Origin: Pseudocolwellia sp048296855
GTDB taxonomy: Bacteria > Pseudomonadota > Gammaproteobacteria > Enterobacterales > Alteromonadaceae
DNA length: 64,000 bases
Reading direction: 5' to 3' (one strand)
NCBI GenBank assembly: GCA_048296855.1
Contig: CP182631.1
Shown here: piece after piece, positions 9,062 to 17,167 of the stretch
Layout: each line of letters opens with the position of its first letter
Numbering within the stretch: position 1 is the first letter of the stretch
The notes under the pieces: model-generated
Databases searched by the model: none
What the model saw: only the letters and a program-made list of their open reading frames with translations
Told to the model about the DNA's origin: nothing
Position numbers and translations under genes: made by a program

Positions 9062-9154
9062 GTTGCTCTCCAAAGTTAATGTAAGTTTGAACGTTTTGTT
9101 CAGTGCTTTTGTTTAAGTTGGGATAAGTATATGGAATGATGTTTGATAGGTATA

Positions 9155-9191
9155 ATTGAATAAAACAATATTAACGATAGTTTTTATCTAT
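9155..9191. promoter_or_regulatory. Four-part OxyR binding site upstream of ahpC
   Basis: The bases read ATTG-N7-CAAT-N7-ATAG-N7-CTAT. The last two elements match ATAGnTnnnAnCTAT fully and the first two differ by one base each. Spacing is exactly that of the OxyR tetramer site. It lies 94-130 bp before the ahpC ATG and supports peroxide induction of ahpCF. Confidence 0.8.
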
Positions 9192-9380
9192 CGTTAAAGG
9201 AGTAACGAAGATAAAACCATTAGTAATGAGCTGGCCGTCATTAAATTAAAAATCTAGCCTTCTGTAGTTCTATTTTTAGCAAAGATTTAGTGAATTAATA
9301 TAAGTTTAAGGGGCTTTTCTTTAATTGAGCTTTAGTGGTATGGAGCTAGCTCTTTGATATAGATATAAGGTGAGAACTCA

Positions 9381-9406
9381 ACAGGCAAACGAGTTTGTTT
9401 GCCTGT
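9381..9406 (-). terminator. Stem-loop after the aldehyde dehydrogenase gene
   Basis: ACAGGCAAAC and GTTTGCCTGT form a perfect 10-bp stem with a 6-base loop just past the stop of the leftward dehydrogenase gene. There is no strong T run, so termination is likely but not certain. Confidence 0.55.
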
Positions 9407-9420
9407 AGGTTAAATAGTTT

Positions 9421-10905
9421 TTAAAATAACCAACCACTAGGGGCCGAAATTGCATGAAATTCTTGAAACGCGATGATACCTTCATAGCCTAAATTGCGAC
9501 CAATACCACTATGTTTATGCCCTCCAAACGGAGCACGGCCATCTTGAGCTAATGGGCCATGGCCATTGAGGTAAGTATAGCCAGCTTGAAGTAAAGGTGC
9601 TATTTCAAGTGCTGTATTGCGATCTTCTGTCCAAATTGATGAACATAATCCAAATTCAGAATCATTAGCTAAACTGATGGCTTCTGCAATAGTGTCAAAG
9701 GGTATAATAGGTACAGCAGGACCAAATTGCTCCTCTTTGACTATACGTAAATTAATATCAGGGTTTAATACTAAGGTTGGTTTTTGAAAGTAACCTTTAT
9801 TATATAGTGCTTGATCAGGTACTTGACCCAATTCAAGCACTTCTGCGCCAGCATCTTTCGCTTCTTGTATCATACTTGTAACAATACTATATTGTTTCTT
9901 ATTATTTAATGGCCCCATAGTGGTTTCAGGCAAAGTACCATCACCAATAACCTGTTTAGAAGCAATAGCCGTTAAGCCATCTACCAATTCTTGATAGCGA
10001 GAACGATGAACATAGATACGTTTTAGCGCCATACAAATTTGTCCAGCAGACATAAATGAAGCAAGATACATTTTAGTTAAAGCCTCAGTATCTAATTTAG
10101 CATCTTCTAAAATTAATCCTGCATCGTTACCTCCTAGCTCTAGTGTGACTGGAACTAAGTTTTCTGCAGCAACTTTCATGACATGTTTGCCTATATTTAT
10201 ACTACCAGTAAAGTTGATCGTTCTGATCGCTGGATGACTTAATAGTGGGTCTCCAATGTTTTCAGAAGAGCCTGTAAGTAGATTAATAACTCCTGGTGGT
10301 AAAATTTCAGCCATTATACCTATAGCTTTGGCTGGAGCCATTGCTGCTTCTTTCGATAGTTTAATTACTACAGTATTACCTGCAATTAACGCTTGTCCTA
10401 GCTTGGCACCTAATATGGAAATTGGCCAGTTCCAAGGTACCACTAAAGCGGCTACACCTCTTGGCTGGCGCGTAATGATTGTATCAAAAGGAGGACCTGA
10501 TAATTTTTCATCTTGGGATAAACGATCTGCGTAAGCTGCTACTTCTCGAAAACGGTCGCTAATACGAGTCATCTCTAAACCAGCTTCTTTAAGTATTTTA
10601 CCGTGTTCTCGGGTAAATAATTGAATTCGATTTTGTAATTCGTTTTTATCAGCCATTAGCCTATCTGCTATTTTTAATAGGTAGTCAGCTCGTTCGTGAT
10701 AGCTTAAACGCGCCCAAGTAGGCATAGCTGTTTCTGCTGCTTTACATGCTAAATTAACGTCTTCAATACCTGCACTTGCAACATGACCTACTAATTCATC
10801 AGGTTGCGCAGGATTATAAATTTTATATGTTTCACCTGAAATAGCTTGTGTGTACTGCCCGTTTATATACAGCTGGGTATGTGTTGTTTTTTGATTTGAA
10901 GTCAT
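9421..10905 (-). CDS. NAD(P)-dependent aldehyde dehydrogenase
   Basis: 494 residues of the ALDH superfamily, oxidising an aldehyde to its acid. Seen are VVPWNWPIS (cofactor fold), NFTGSINIGKHV, the general base Glu in VTLELGGNDAG, and the nucleophilic Cys in SAGQICMALKR. Start ATG 10905 has GAGGGGA upstream. It is divergent from pobA, so a role as an aromatic aldehyde dehydrogenase feeding 4-hydroxybenzoate to PobA is reasonable (4-hydroxybenzaldehyde or coniferyl aldehyde type). This is inferred from position; the motifs alone do not fix the substrate. Confidence 0.9.
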   Translation of the reverse strand: MTSNQKTTHTQLYINGQYTQAISGETYKIYNPAQPDELVGHVASAGIEDVNLACKAAETAMPTWARLSYHERADYLLKIADRLMADKNELQNRIQLFTREHGKILKEAGLEMTRISDRFREVAAYADRLSQDEKLSGPPFDTIITRQPRGVAALVVPWNWPISILGAKLGQALIAGNTVVIKLSKEAAMAPAKAIGIMAEILPPGVINLLTGSSENIGDPLLSHPAIRTINFTGSINIGKHVMKVAAENLVPVTLELGGNDAGLILEDAKLDTEALTKMYLASFMSAGQICMALKRIYVHRSRYQELVDGLTAIASKQVIGDGTLPETTMGPLNNKKQYSIVTSMIQEAKDAGAEVLELGQVPDQALYNKGYFQKPTLVLNPDINLRIVKEEQFGPAVPIIPFDTIAEAISLANDSEFGLCSSIWTEDRNTALEIAPLLQAGYTYLNGHGPLAQDGRAPFGGHKHSGIGRNLGYEGIIAFQEFHAISAPSGWLF

Positions 10906-11509
10906 TATTTATCCCCTCTATTTATTATTCAACATGATTTTTATGTATTTTAGTAAGTAAATTTTTTTGGTCGTTTTATTTTTATTATCAAGGTAATAAC
11001 AGTTTGTCTGAGAGTCCAAAATATCGTTCTCTTAAACAATAGAAGTTAAATATTAAATTTAAATAAACTCCTTTAATTAAATTAAAGTTAAACATTATTA
11101 TTATTTAATGTCAATTAATAGACCTAGGTCCGCATGGTGGACCTTTTCTTTTTTTAGTATATAATTAAGTACGCTTAGATGTTTAAGTAGAATATGTCGA
11201 GTATATTTTTATAAAATAGCACGTGTTCTTAATGTCCTAGTTGTAAGGTACTCCTTAGAGTAAATAATATGTTGTATTATAATTTAAAATATTAATTTAA
11301 TTTATTATTTGTTTTTTATTTCAATTATTTATGTTTTTCTTGGTGTGCTTTTAGAGTGATGTTTTTTAAATGAAAAACACTTTTTATCAAGAGGTTTTTT
11401 ATTTGTATGTTCGATAAGTACCAATAAAATAATCATTGCTGCATTATTTTTAAAACTCTTTATTGCAATAATAGAGATATAATTAAACAACAACTGTACG
11501 GTGAAATAT
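10906..11509. other. AT-rich divergent promoter region between aldehyde dehydrogenase and pobA
   Basis: About 600 bp without a convincing gene. It holds a GGTCC-N7-GGACC palindrome at 11127-11143, annotated separately. Short frames here have poor coding character and no ribosome site. It must carry the promoters for both flanking genes, but I cannot point to clear -35/-10 elements. Confidence 0.5.
11127..11143. promoter_or_regulatory. Candidate operator palindrome, copy A
   Basis: GGTCC-GCATGGT-GGACC, an inverted repeat with 5-bp arms. A second copy at 19645-19661 matches at 14 of 17 positions, and the two share ATGGTGGACCTT including flanking bases. Both lie in regulatory gaps of the same catabolic island, so a common regulator (IclR-, LysR- or AraC-type gene nearby) is a fair guess. 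Confidence 0.45.
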
Positions 11510-12691
11510 ATGAAAAAGTTAAATACAAAAGTCGTCATAATTGGCTCTGGTCCAGCGGGTTTGTTCCTAGGACAACTATTACAAAATCAAGGTATTGATA
11601 ACATAATTATCGATAATAAAAGTCAGGATTACATTCTTGGACGGATCCGTGCAGGTGTGCTTGAACAAAGTACGGTTAATATTGTTAGGGAAGCAGGTGT
11701 TAATCAGCGTATGGATCATGAAGGCTTGATTCATGAAGGTTTTACTATGGTCTGGGGAAATGATAACCAAAGGCAAAGAATACCTTTTACTGAGCTTACT
11801 AACGGTAAAATTATGATGGTATACGGCCAAACAGAATTAACTAAAGATTTTTTAGATGCCCGCAATGCCAGTGATGCTATATCTTTTTATGACGCTGAAA
11901 ATGTTACTCCAGATAATATATACGGAGATACGCCAACAGTACGCTTTACCCATAACGGCGAAGAGTATGAAGTGAGTTGTGATTATATTGCCGGCTGTGA
12001 TGGCTATCATGGTGTATCACGTCAATCAGTTCCAAGAGAAGAAATAACAGAATATGAATATGCTTATCCTTTTGGTTGGCTTGGTATTTTGGCTGATGTT
12101 CCGCCAGTAAGTCATGAGGTCTTATATCAACATCATGAAGATGGTTATGTTCTCTGTAGTATGCGTTCAAAAACCCGTAGCCGATATTATATTCAAGTAC
12201 CTTTAGATGAAAAAATAGAAGATTGGTCAGCAGATAGGTTTTGGACAGAATTAAAACGACGATTACCCGATGATATTGCTGATAAAGTGGTTACTGGTCC
12301 TGCACTCGAAATGAGTATAGCGCCATTACGCAGTTTTGTTTGTGAGCCTCTTCGTTTTGGTAATTTATTTTTAGTAGGAGATGCCGCTCATATAGTTCCA
12401 CCTACAGGTGCTAAAGGTCTGAATTTAGCAGCGAGTGATGCAAAAGAACTATTTGACGCATTGGTCGTACGTTACCAAAAAAATGACGCATCACATTTAG
12501 CTCAATATTCTGCTAAAGCATTGGATCGTATTTGGAAGGCAGAACGCTTTTCTTGGTCTATGACTAAATTGTTCCATCGACTTGATGAAAACCCTATTAC
12601 CATGAAAATGCAATTAGCTGAAATTAGTTATTTGGCGAGCTCAAAAGCAGGCCAAACCACGATAGCAGAAAACTTTGTTGGTTTAGATTAA
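11510..12691 (+). CDS. pobA: PobA, 4-hydroxybenzoate 3-monooxygenase
   Basis: A single-component FAD monooxygenase converting 4-hydroxybenzoate plus NADPH and O2 to protocatechuate. The 393-residue length equals the family norm of about 394. Motifs: GSGPAGL (FAD), RIRAGVLEQ, the substrate-contact stretch RSRYYIQ, GCDGYHGVSR, and LVGDAAHIVPPTGAKGLN (second FAD motif with the PHBH-specific PPTGAKGLN). I start at ATG 11510; a GTG three codons upstream is possible. An AraC regulator lies convergent, directly downstream. No protocatechuate dioxygenase is in the window. Confidence 0.93.
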   Translation: MKKLNTKVVIIGSGPAGLFLGQLLQNQGIDNIIIDNKSQDYILGRIRAGVLEQSTVNIVREAGVNQRMDHEGLIHEGFTMVWGNDNQRQRIPFTELTNGKIMMVYGQTELTKDFLDARNASDAISFYDAENVTPDNIYGDTPTVRFTHNGEEYEVSCDYIAGCDGYHGVSRQSVPREEITEYEYAYPFGWLGILADVPPVSHEVLYQHHEDGYVLCSMRSKTRSRYYIQVPLDEKIEDWSADRFWTELKRRLPDDIADKVVTGPALEMSIAPLRSFVCEPLRFGNLFLVGDAAHIVPPTGAKGLNLAASDAKELFDALVVRYQKNDASHLAQYSAKALDRIWKAERFSWSMTKLFHRLDENPITMKMQLAEISYLASSKAGQTTIAENFVGLD

Positions 12692-12723
12692 TTGAACTAA
12701 TATACCCTCCATTCTTAAGTAAA

Positions 12724-13653
12724 TTAAGATAGTTTATCTTCGTTGCCAACATCATCATTTATATGATGTTGGCGCCTCACTTTAACTTTAAATTTTTTTG
12801 GGGTTATGCCCGTTTGTTTTTTAAAGAAACGTGAAAAATAGCTAACATCTTCAAATCCTAAGCGATATGCGACCTCTGATACAGATTGAAATGTATAAGC
12901 TAAATTTATTTTGGCTTCACTGATAATACGGATATGAATCACTTGTAAAGCCGACTTTCCTGCAATAGCTTGACAGATCCTATTGAGATGGGTTGCTGAA
13001 ATTCGAAGTTGTGCGGCATATTCCGGTACTGATTTTTTTGCGACAAGAGGATAGCCAATCATATTTTGAAAACTTCGATAGAGCCACAGGCTTCTATCCT
13101 CTTGATAGGCGCCTTTATCATTATGAGCTCCTTGAAGTATTAATCGAGTTATGCGAGTTAAAATAAGTCCGAGTAAACATTGAATTGATAAGCTTCGATC
13201 TGGTTGACGACCAGAATATTCTGCTCGTAATTGTCTAAATAAGGGGGCAATAACCTCACTTAATTCTGGTTGTTCATCGTTATTAATATAGGAAGGTTGA
13301 TCAAGTATTTTTTGACTTGATTTTGCATTAACTAACAGCTGATCCATATATATTTTTGATATTGTTATCATGATACCTTCAATATCATTTTGCACATTAA
13401 AGCGGTGCACATCGCCCGCAGGAATAATACAAAAACTTGGGGAGGTAATAGTGTAATTATTCCCGCGTATTTGCATTGAACCGCCACCTGAAAAAAAATA
13501 GCCTAGGTGGTATAGATCATCGTGGCGATGAGGTTCAATAATCCAGTTATTAAGCGCTGATGAGCTTTTAATATCATCAATATAAACAGGGTTTAACGAA
13601 AAATCGGTGTCAAAATCACCATAAATACGGTAGTTAGGAATGGCCTTTTGCAT
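12724..13653 (-). CDS. AraC-family regulator, probable PobR-type activator of pobA
   Basis: 309 residues: an N-terminal cupin-like sensing domain (EPHRHDDLYHLGYFFSGGGSM, IIPAGDVHRF) and a C-terminal double helix-turn-helix (AAQLRISATHLNRICQ; VAYRLGFEDVSYFSRFFKK, then GITPKKFK). This layout matches AraC-type PobR proteins that sense 4-hydroxybenzoate and switch on pobA. The gene is adjacent and convergent to pobA, which supports the pairing. Effector binding is inferred. Confidence 0.83.
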   Translation of the reverse strand: MQKAIPNYRIYGDFDTDFSLNPVYIDDIKSSSALNNWIIEPHRHDDLYHLGYFFSGGGSMQIRGNNYTITSPSFCIIPAGDVHRFNVQNDIEGIMITISKIYMDQLLVNAKSSQKILDQPSYINNDEQPELSEVIAPLFRQLRAEYSGRQPDRSLSIQCLLGLILTRITRLILQGAHNDKGAYQEDRSLWLYRSFQNMIGYPLVAKKSVPEYAAQLRISATHLNRICQAIAGKSALQVIHIRIISEAKINLAYTFQSVSEVAYRLGFEDVSYFSRFFKKQTGITPKKFKVKVRRQHHINDDVGNEDKLS

Positions 13654-13734
13654 TTGACTCGCCTTTATTAAAAACTTTTAATATTAACACTAGTTCATTA
13701 GCGGGGGGAATTAAACGAGATGCAAGAAGTTAAA

Positions 13735-14610
13735 TTAAGATTCTATTACATGATTATTAGTTGTCACAACAGGAGCTAAATTCATTATGTTACCGTGTTG
13801 GCTAAATAATCTAGAAATTTCTAGCGCTGTTTTACGTAACTGAGGTAAAAGAAAATCATTAAGTTGTTCTTCAGATACTGCATCACGAAGATATAAAATA
13901 GCTAAAGCGCCAAAAGGCACATTATCAGTAACTAAAGGGATTGCTGTTGCTCTAATTCCATCAATAGGAGAATGATAATCGGCTATTGCATAACCTCTCT
14001 GTTGAATGATCTCTATTTCTTGAACCGCCTTATCTACTAACTGTTTTGCTTCATCATCTGTTTTCATTAGAGAAGCGACCGCGTTTATCATTTTTTGTCT
14101 TTTAGTTATTGTTGTTGCTGATAAATAAGCTAGACCACTAGCAGATGATAATAAAGAAAAACGCCCTTGTTCGAATCGTTTTAGATAAATAGGTGCCGTA
14201 TCTCTATTTGATGCTTGTACAACCATAGCAGCACCTTCCAGTATAAGAAGATCAGTCGGCCACTTCACTGTTTGAGCAAAATCATTGAGGTAATTTCTAG
14301 CGGCAACAGCAAAATTATTATCAGCAATCATAGGGCTGGCAAGAAGGCGAACTTTAGGTAGTGGCTTATATCCCCCAGCGGTGCGATCCATAGAGATATA
14401 CCCTTCATTGCTAAGTGTTTTTAGTAAACGAATAACGGTAGCTTTTGGTAGACCAGTACTTGCAACAATTTGTGTTACAGTAGCCGGTGTTTTTTCATTT
14501 ACAACTACTAAGATATTAAGTCCGCGAACTAAAGATTGTACACTTTTAGATTGTAGTTTTACGTTTTCATCTAATGTTTCAGTGTTTAGCTGATTGCGAT
14601 CTTTTATCAT
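13735..14610 (-). CDS. IclR-family transcriptional regulator
   Basis: An IclR-type protein with an N-terminal winged helix (SVQSLVRGLNIL through LPKATVIRLLKTLSNEGYI) and a C-terminal ligand domain (RAARNYLNDFAQ-like region, DGIRATAIPL, GALAILYL). IclR members control aromatic-acid and related catabolic genes. The start is uncertain: ATG at 14610 gives 291 residues, while ATG at 14661 and TTG at 14676 are also in frame, and none has a good ribosome site. It sits between pobR and a divergent LysR gene, so a role in this island is likely; its target is unknown. Confidence 0.82.
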   Translation of the reverse strand: MIKDRNQLNTETLDENVKLQSKSVQSLVRGLNILVVVNEKTPATVTQIVASTGLPKATVIRLLKTLSNEGYISMDRTAGGYKPLPKVRLLASPMIADNNFAVAARNYLNDFAQTVKWPTDLLILEGAAMVVQASNRDTAPIYLKRFEQGRFSLLSSASGLAYLSATTITKRQKMINAVASLMKTDDEAKQLVDKAVQEIEIIQQRGYAIADYHSPIDGIRATAIPLVTDNVPFGALAILYLRDAVSEEQLNDFLLPQLRKTALEISRLFSQHGNIMNLAPVVTTNNHVIES

Positions 14611-14937
14611 TGCAATTTGATCTTTTTTAATTAATACAGTGAGCGCTATTATGCCTTTCATATTTTTTAATTTCAAACTAGAGTTGTTCTAAGTAGCTAC
14701 TTTTCATATAAAAATATCATTGCTTATGAAATTAAAAAGAAATAGGTTTTGGGCTAGTAAATTGTGGGCTTAACGATATTTTTTTAACTTTTGGCTTGCT
14801 AATAAATCTGTTTTAAAAAGTAGTCATGGTTAGTAGTACAATGTAATAATTTATTCATTTAATTTTTTATTGAAATGTATTGAGTTATCTTAGAGAGTTT
14901 TACATAATTATTTTCATCAATCTTAGTGGAGATTAAT

Positions 14938-15846
14938 ATGAATGAATTTAATATTGAAAAGGTTGATTTAAACTTGTTAAAGTCATTGCAGGCTCTACTA
15001 TCTGAGCGACATGTAGGTCGGGCTGCTAAACGTATGCATTTAAGTCAGTCAGCGATGAGTCATACTTTAAGTCGATTACGCAACACCTTTAATGATCCAT
15101 TGTTTGTTCGAACGGCGAAAGGATTAGAACCTACAGCGCGGTTATTAGCTCTTTCTGGTGACCTCAATTCTATACTCAGTGATATAAGTACTTTGTTAGC
15201 GCCGAAATACTTTGAACCATCGAAAGTAAATAGTGTTTTTAGGCTGCAAACTCATAGTTTTATTATTTCTAGCTATTTAGCTCCTTTTTTTAAAAGGATC
15301 AATAAAGTTGCGCCTAATTTGATTTTTGAAACTCATGCTATTTCAGAATACAGTTATCAGCAGTTAGACAAAGGGGCTGTGGATTTAATTGTTGCCGCAG
15401 GGCATCAAGCACCTAACCAAATGATGCAACGTAAAATTGTAACAGAAGATCGTGTTTGCTTGGTTGATAAAAACCATCCTGCGATCTCTCATTGGAGTAT
15501 CGACAATTTTTTAAAGTATCGCCATATAAAAAATACCTTATTAGAAGAGAAAGATGACCCTATTTCAAAAGCACTCAGTAAGTGTAAATTACCCGCTAGA
15601 GTGATTGGTTTTTATGCCGATGATATGCTTGCTCAGGGGGTTTTCCTAAAAGATTCTGAATTGATTGCTACCATTCCGCGTACTTTAGCTCAAATAGAGC
15701 AAGAGCAAAATGGTCATGTTATTCTACCATGTCCATTAGAAACTGATGCAGTAACAATCAAAGCAATTTGGCATGAGAGGAGCCAGAACGAACCACTACA
15801 TCAATGGTTGCGAAACGAATTGGCTGCTATTAATTTTTCAGTTTAA
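14938..15846 (+). CDS. LysR-family transcriptional regulator
   Basis: 302 residues: winged helix at the N-terminus (VDLNLLKSLQALL, RHVGRAAKRMHLSQSAMSHTLSRLR, FNDPLFVRTAKGLEPT) of the NodD/NahR-like subgroup, then an effector domain. Start ATG 14938 has GTGGAGATT upstream; an ATG 12 bp earlier is less likely. It diverges from the IclR gene, and its last 4 bp overlap the convergent OsmC-like gene. Probably senses an aromatic or related compound; ligand unknown. Confidence 0.85.
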   Translation: MNEFNIEKVDLNLLKSLQALLSERHVGRAAKRMHLSQSAMSHTLSRLRNTFNDPLFVRTAKGLEPTARLLALSGDLNSILSDISTLLAPKYFEPSKVNSVFRLQTHSFIISSYLAPFFKRINKVAPNLIFETHAISEYSYQQLDKGAVDLIVAAGHQAPNQMMQRKIVTEDRVCLVDKNHPAISHWSIDNFLKYRHIKNTLLEEKDDPISKALSKCKLPARVIGFYADDMLAQGVFLKDSELIATIPRTLAQIEQEQNGHVILPCPLETDAVTIKAIWHERSQNEPLHQWLRNELAAINFSV

Positions 15847-17045
15847 TTTGAAAAGCGTTTAATACTTATTTTGGTTTTTAAGTTTGTCCGACAGAATGCA
15901 TGCAGAAAACATGTCTTCTCAGAAACATCGAGAATATTTTGTGCAAACTCATCAGATTCACTACTTTCTAAATATACATGGGTTTCTAATGGATCTGCCT
16001 GACCCAGCTTTCCGGTGCCACCGGAAGCACCTCCCAAAGTAAAATGTGAATCTTGCATAATACGGTAAGCACTAAGGTCTTTTTTATTCATTTTTGCATA
16101 GCGACCAAACTGGGTCATAAAGCAAAAGCCAATACCTGCGGAAATATAGCTTGTGGCATCAGGTGCTCTCCCTTGCCCCCCGTTTTCTGGGCCTTCTTCA
16201 CAGAGTAAAGTAAATACAGAGCCATGTGGATTATAAAGGTACTGTACTATTTCTTTAATACCGTCAGGGCGTATAGTACATATACCTCTTAAATGTAATA
16301 ACCGCTGTTGTTTATCTTGCAACGAAGCGCTTTTACCCGTAACAGAATGTTGATGTTTTGGTGTCATCGGTCCTTTAACACAATGCTTAGACCAATCACC
16401 TTCACAGGGGGTCACAATATCTAAGGTTACTCCCGGGTCTGGTTCGGCAGGTTGGCCCATAGTTAAAGCATTTTGTGTTTCTATTTCACTACCATTGTGA
16501 GATAAGGTGAATAAACTTTCATGCTGACCTCTCATTAAGCCATTTAATGGAGAGGCTGCCGTTGCATCTTGAACCAAGCGGAACAAGGTATTTTGATCAA
16601 CATCGCTGTCTATTTGAACTTCCAAATCAACGTCATGTGCACTGGCTTCCATAGTACCTTTTACCATACTACCATCCATTCGATAATAATTGTCTTGGAT
16701 TAATCGAATATTGTTGATGGTAATATCTCTAATTTTTGCTAGTGCGGTTATTTCGTTCATATAGGAGGCAACCATTCCAACAGTGAGATAACACAGTGGA
16801 GCAGGGGCCGTGTCAGTGCCGTCTAAATAGGCCCCTTCATCGCTGGCCATTCTCCAAGTATTGCCGGTTCGAGCAGAAGTTACTAAAGCTTCTTTTTGAA
16901 AAATTGTCATAGAATTTACTATAGTACGGAGATCTTCACCTAAGCGTGGTTCAGCAGCTTGCAATCCAATTTCTTCAGCATTGGATACTTTAAAGATTAG
17001 TGGTTTACCACATTCCAATAAAAGATTCTTCACCTTGTTTGACAT
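15843..17045 (-). CDS. Tandem OsmC-like protein, copy 1
   Basis: 400 residues that I read as two fused OsmC-like domains (about 45-185 and 245-395). Domain 1 has SDEGAYLDGTDTAPAPLC, like the OsmC sequence before its helix, with C85; the canonical second Cys position reads ASY instead. Domain 2 has GRAPDATSYISAGIGFC (C308) and ETHVYL, then KTCFLHAFC (C379, C385). OsmC proteins reduce organic hydroperoxides or act on thiol chemistry; function here is unknown. The start at 17045 has GGAG upstream. It lies just downstream of a TonB receptor and is about 70 percent identical (first 90 residues, by eye) to the protein at 19897. Confidence 0.75.
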   Translation of the reverse strand: MSNKVKNLLLECGKPLIFKVSNAEEIGLQAAEPRLGEDLRTIVNSMTIFQKEALVTSARTGNTWRMASDEGAYLDGTDTAPAPLCYLTVGMVASYMNEITALAKIRDITINNIRLIQDNYYRMDGSMVKGTMEASAHDVDLEVQIDSDVDQNTLFRLVQDATAASPLNGLMRGQHESLFTLSHNGSEIETQNALTMGQPAEPDPGVTLDIVTPCEGDWSKHCVKGPMTPKHQHSVTGKSASLQDKQQRLLHLRGICTIRPDGIKEIVQYLYNPHGSVFTLLCEEGPENGGQGRAPDATSYISAGIGFCFMTQFGRYAKMNKKDLSAYRIMQDSHFTLGGASGGTGKLGQADPLETHVYLESSESDEFAQNILDVSEKTCFLHAFCRTNLKTKISIKRFSN

Positions 17046-17101
17046 GATTTTCTCCAAAGGTTTTAGTGTTTTTAATTTGATAAAATTTTACTTAAATAAG
17101 G

Positions 17102-17145
17102 AAATATAAAGTTGTTAATGTTTTACGTTAGACAACTTTATATTT
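17102..17145 (-). terminator. Hairpin between TonB receptor and OsmC-like gene
   Basis: AAATATAAAGTTGT and ACAACTTTATATTT form a perfect 14-bp stem with a 16-base loop between two genes on the same strand. It may attenuate read-through from the receptor gene or stabilise the upstream mRNA. Confidence 0.5.
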
Positions 17146-17167
17146 AAGGCTTTATTATGTCTAAATG

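Noticed and set aside
11329..11538. 69-residue minus-strand frame upstream of pobA
   Set aside because: AT-rich region, no ribosome site, overlaps the pobA start.
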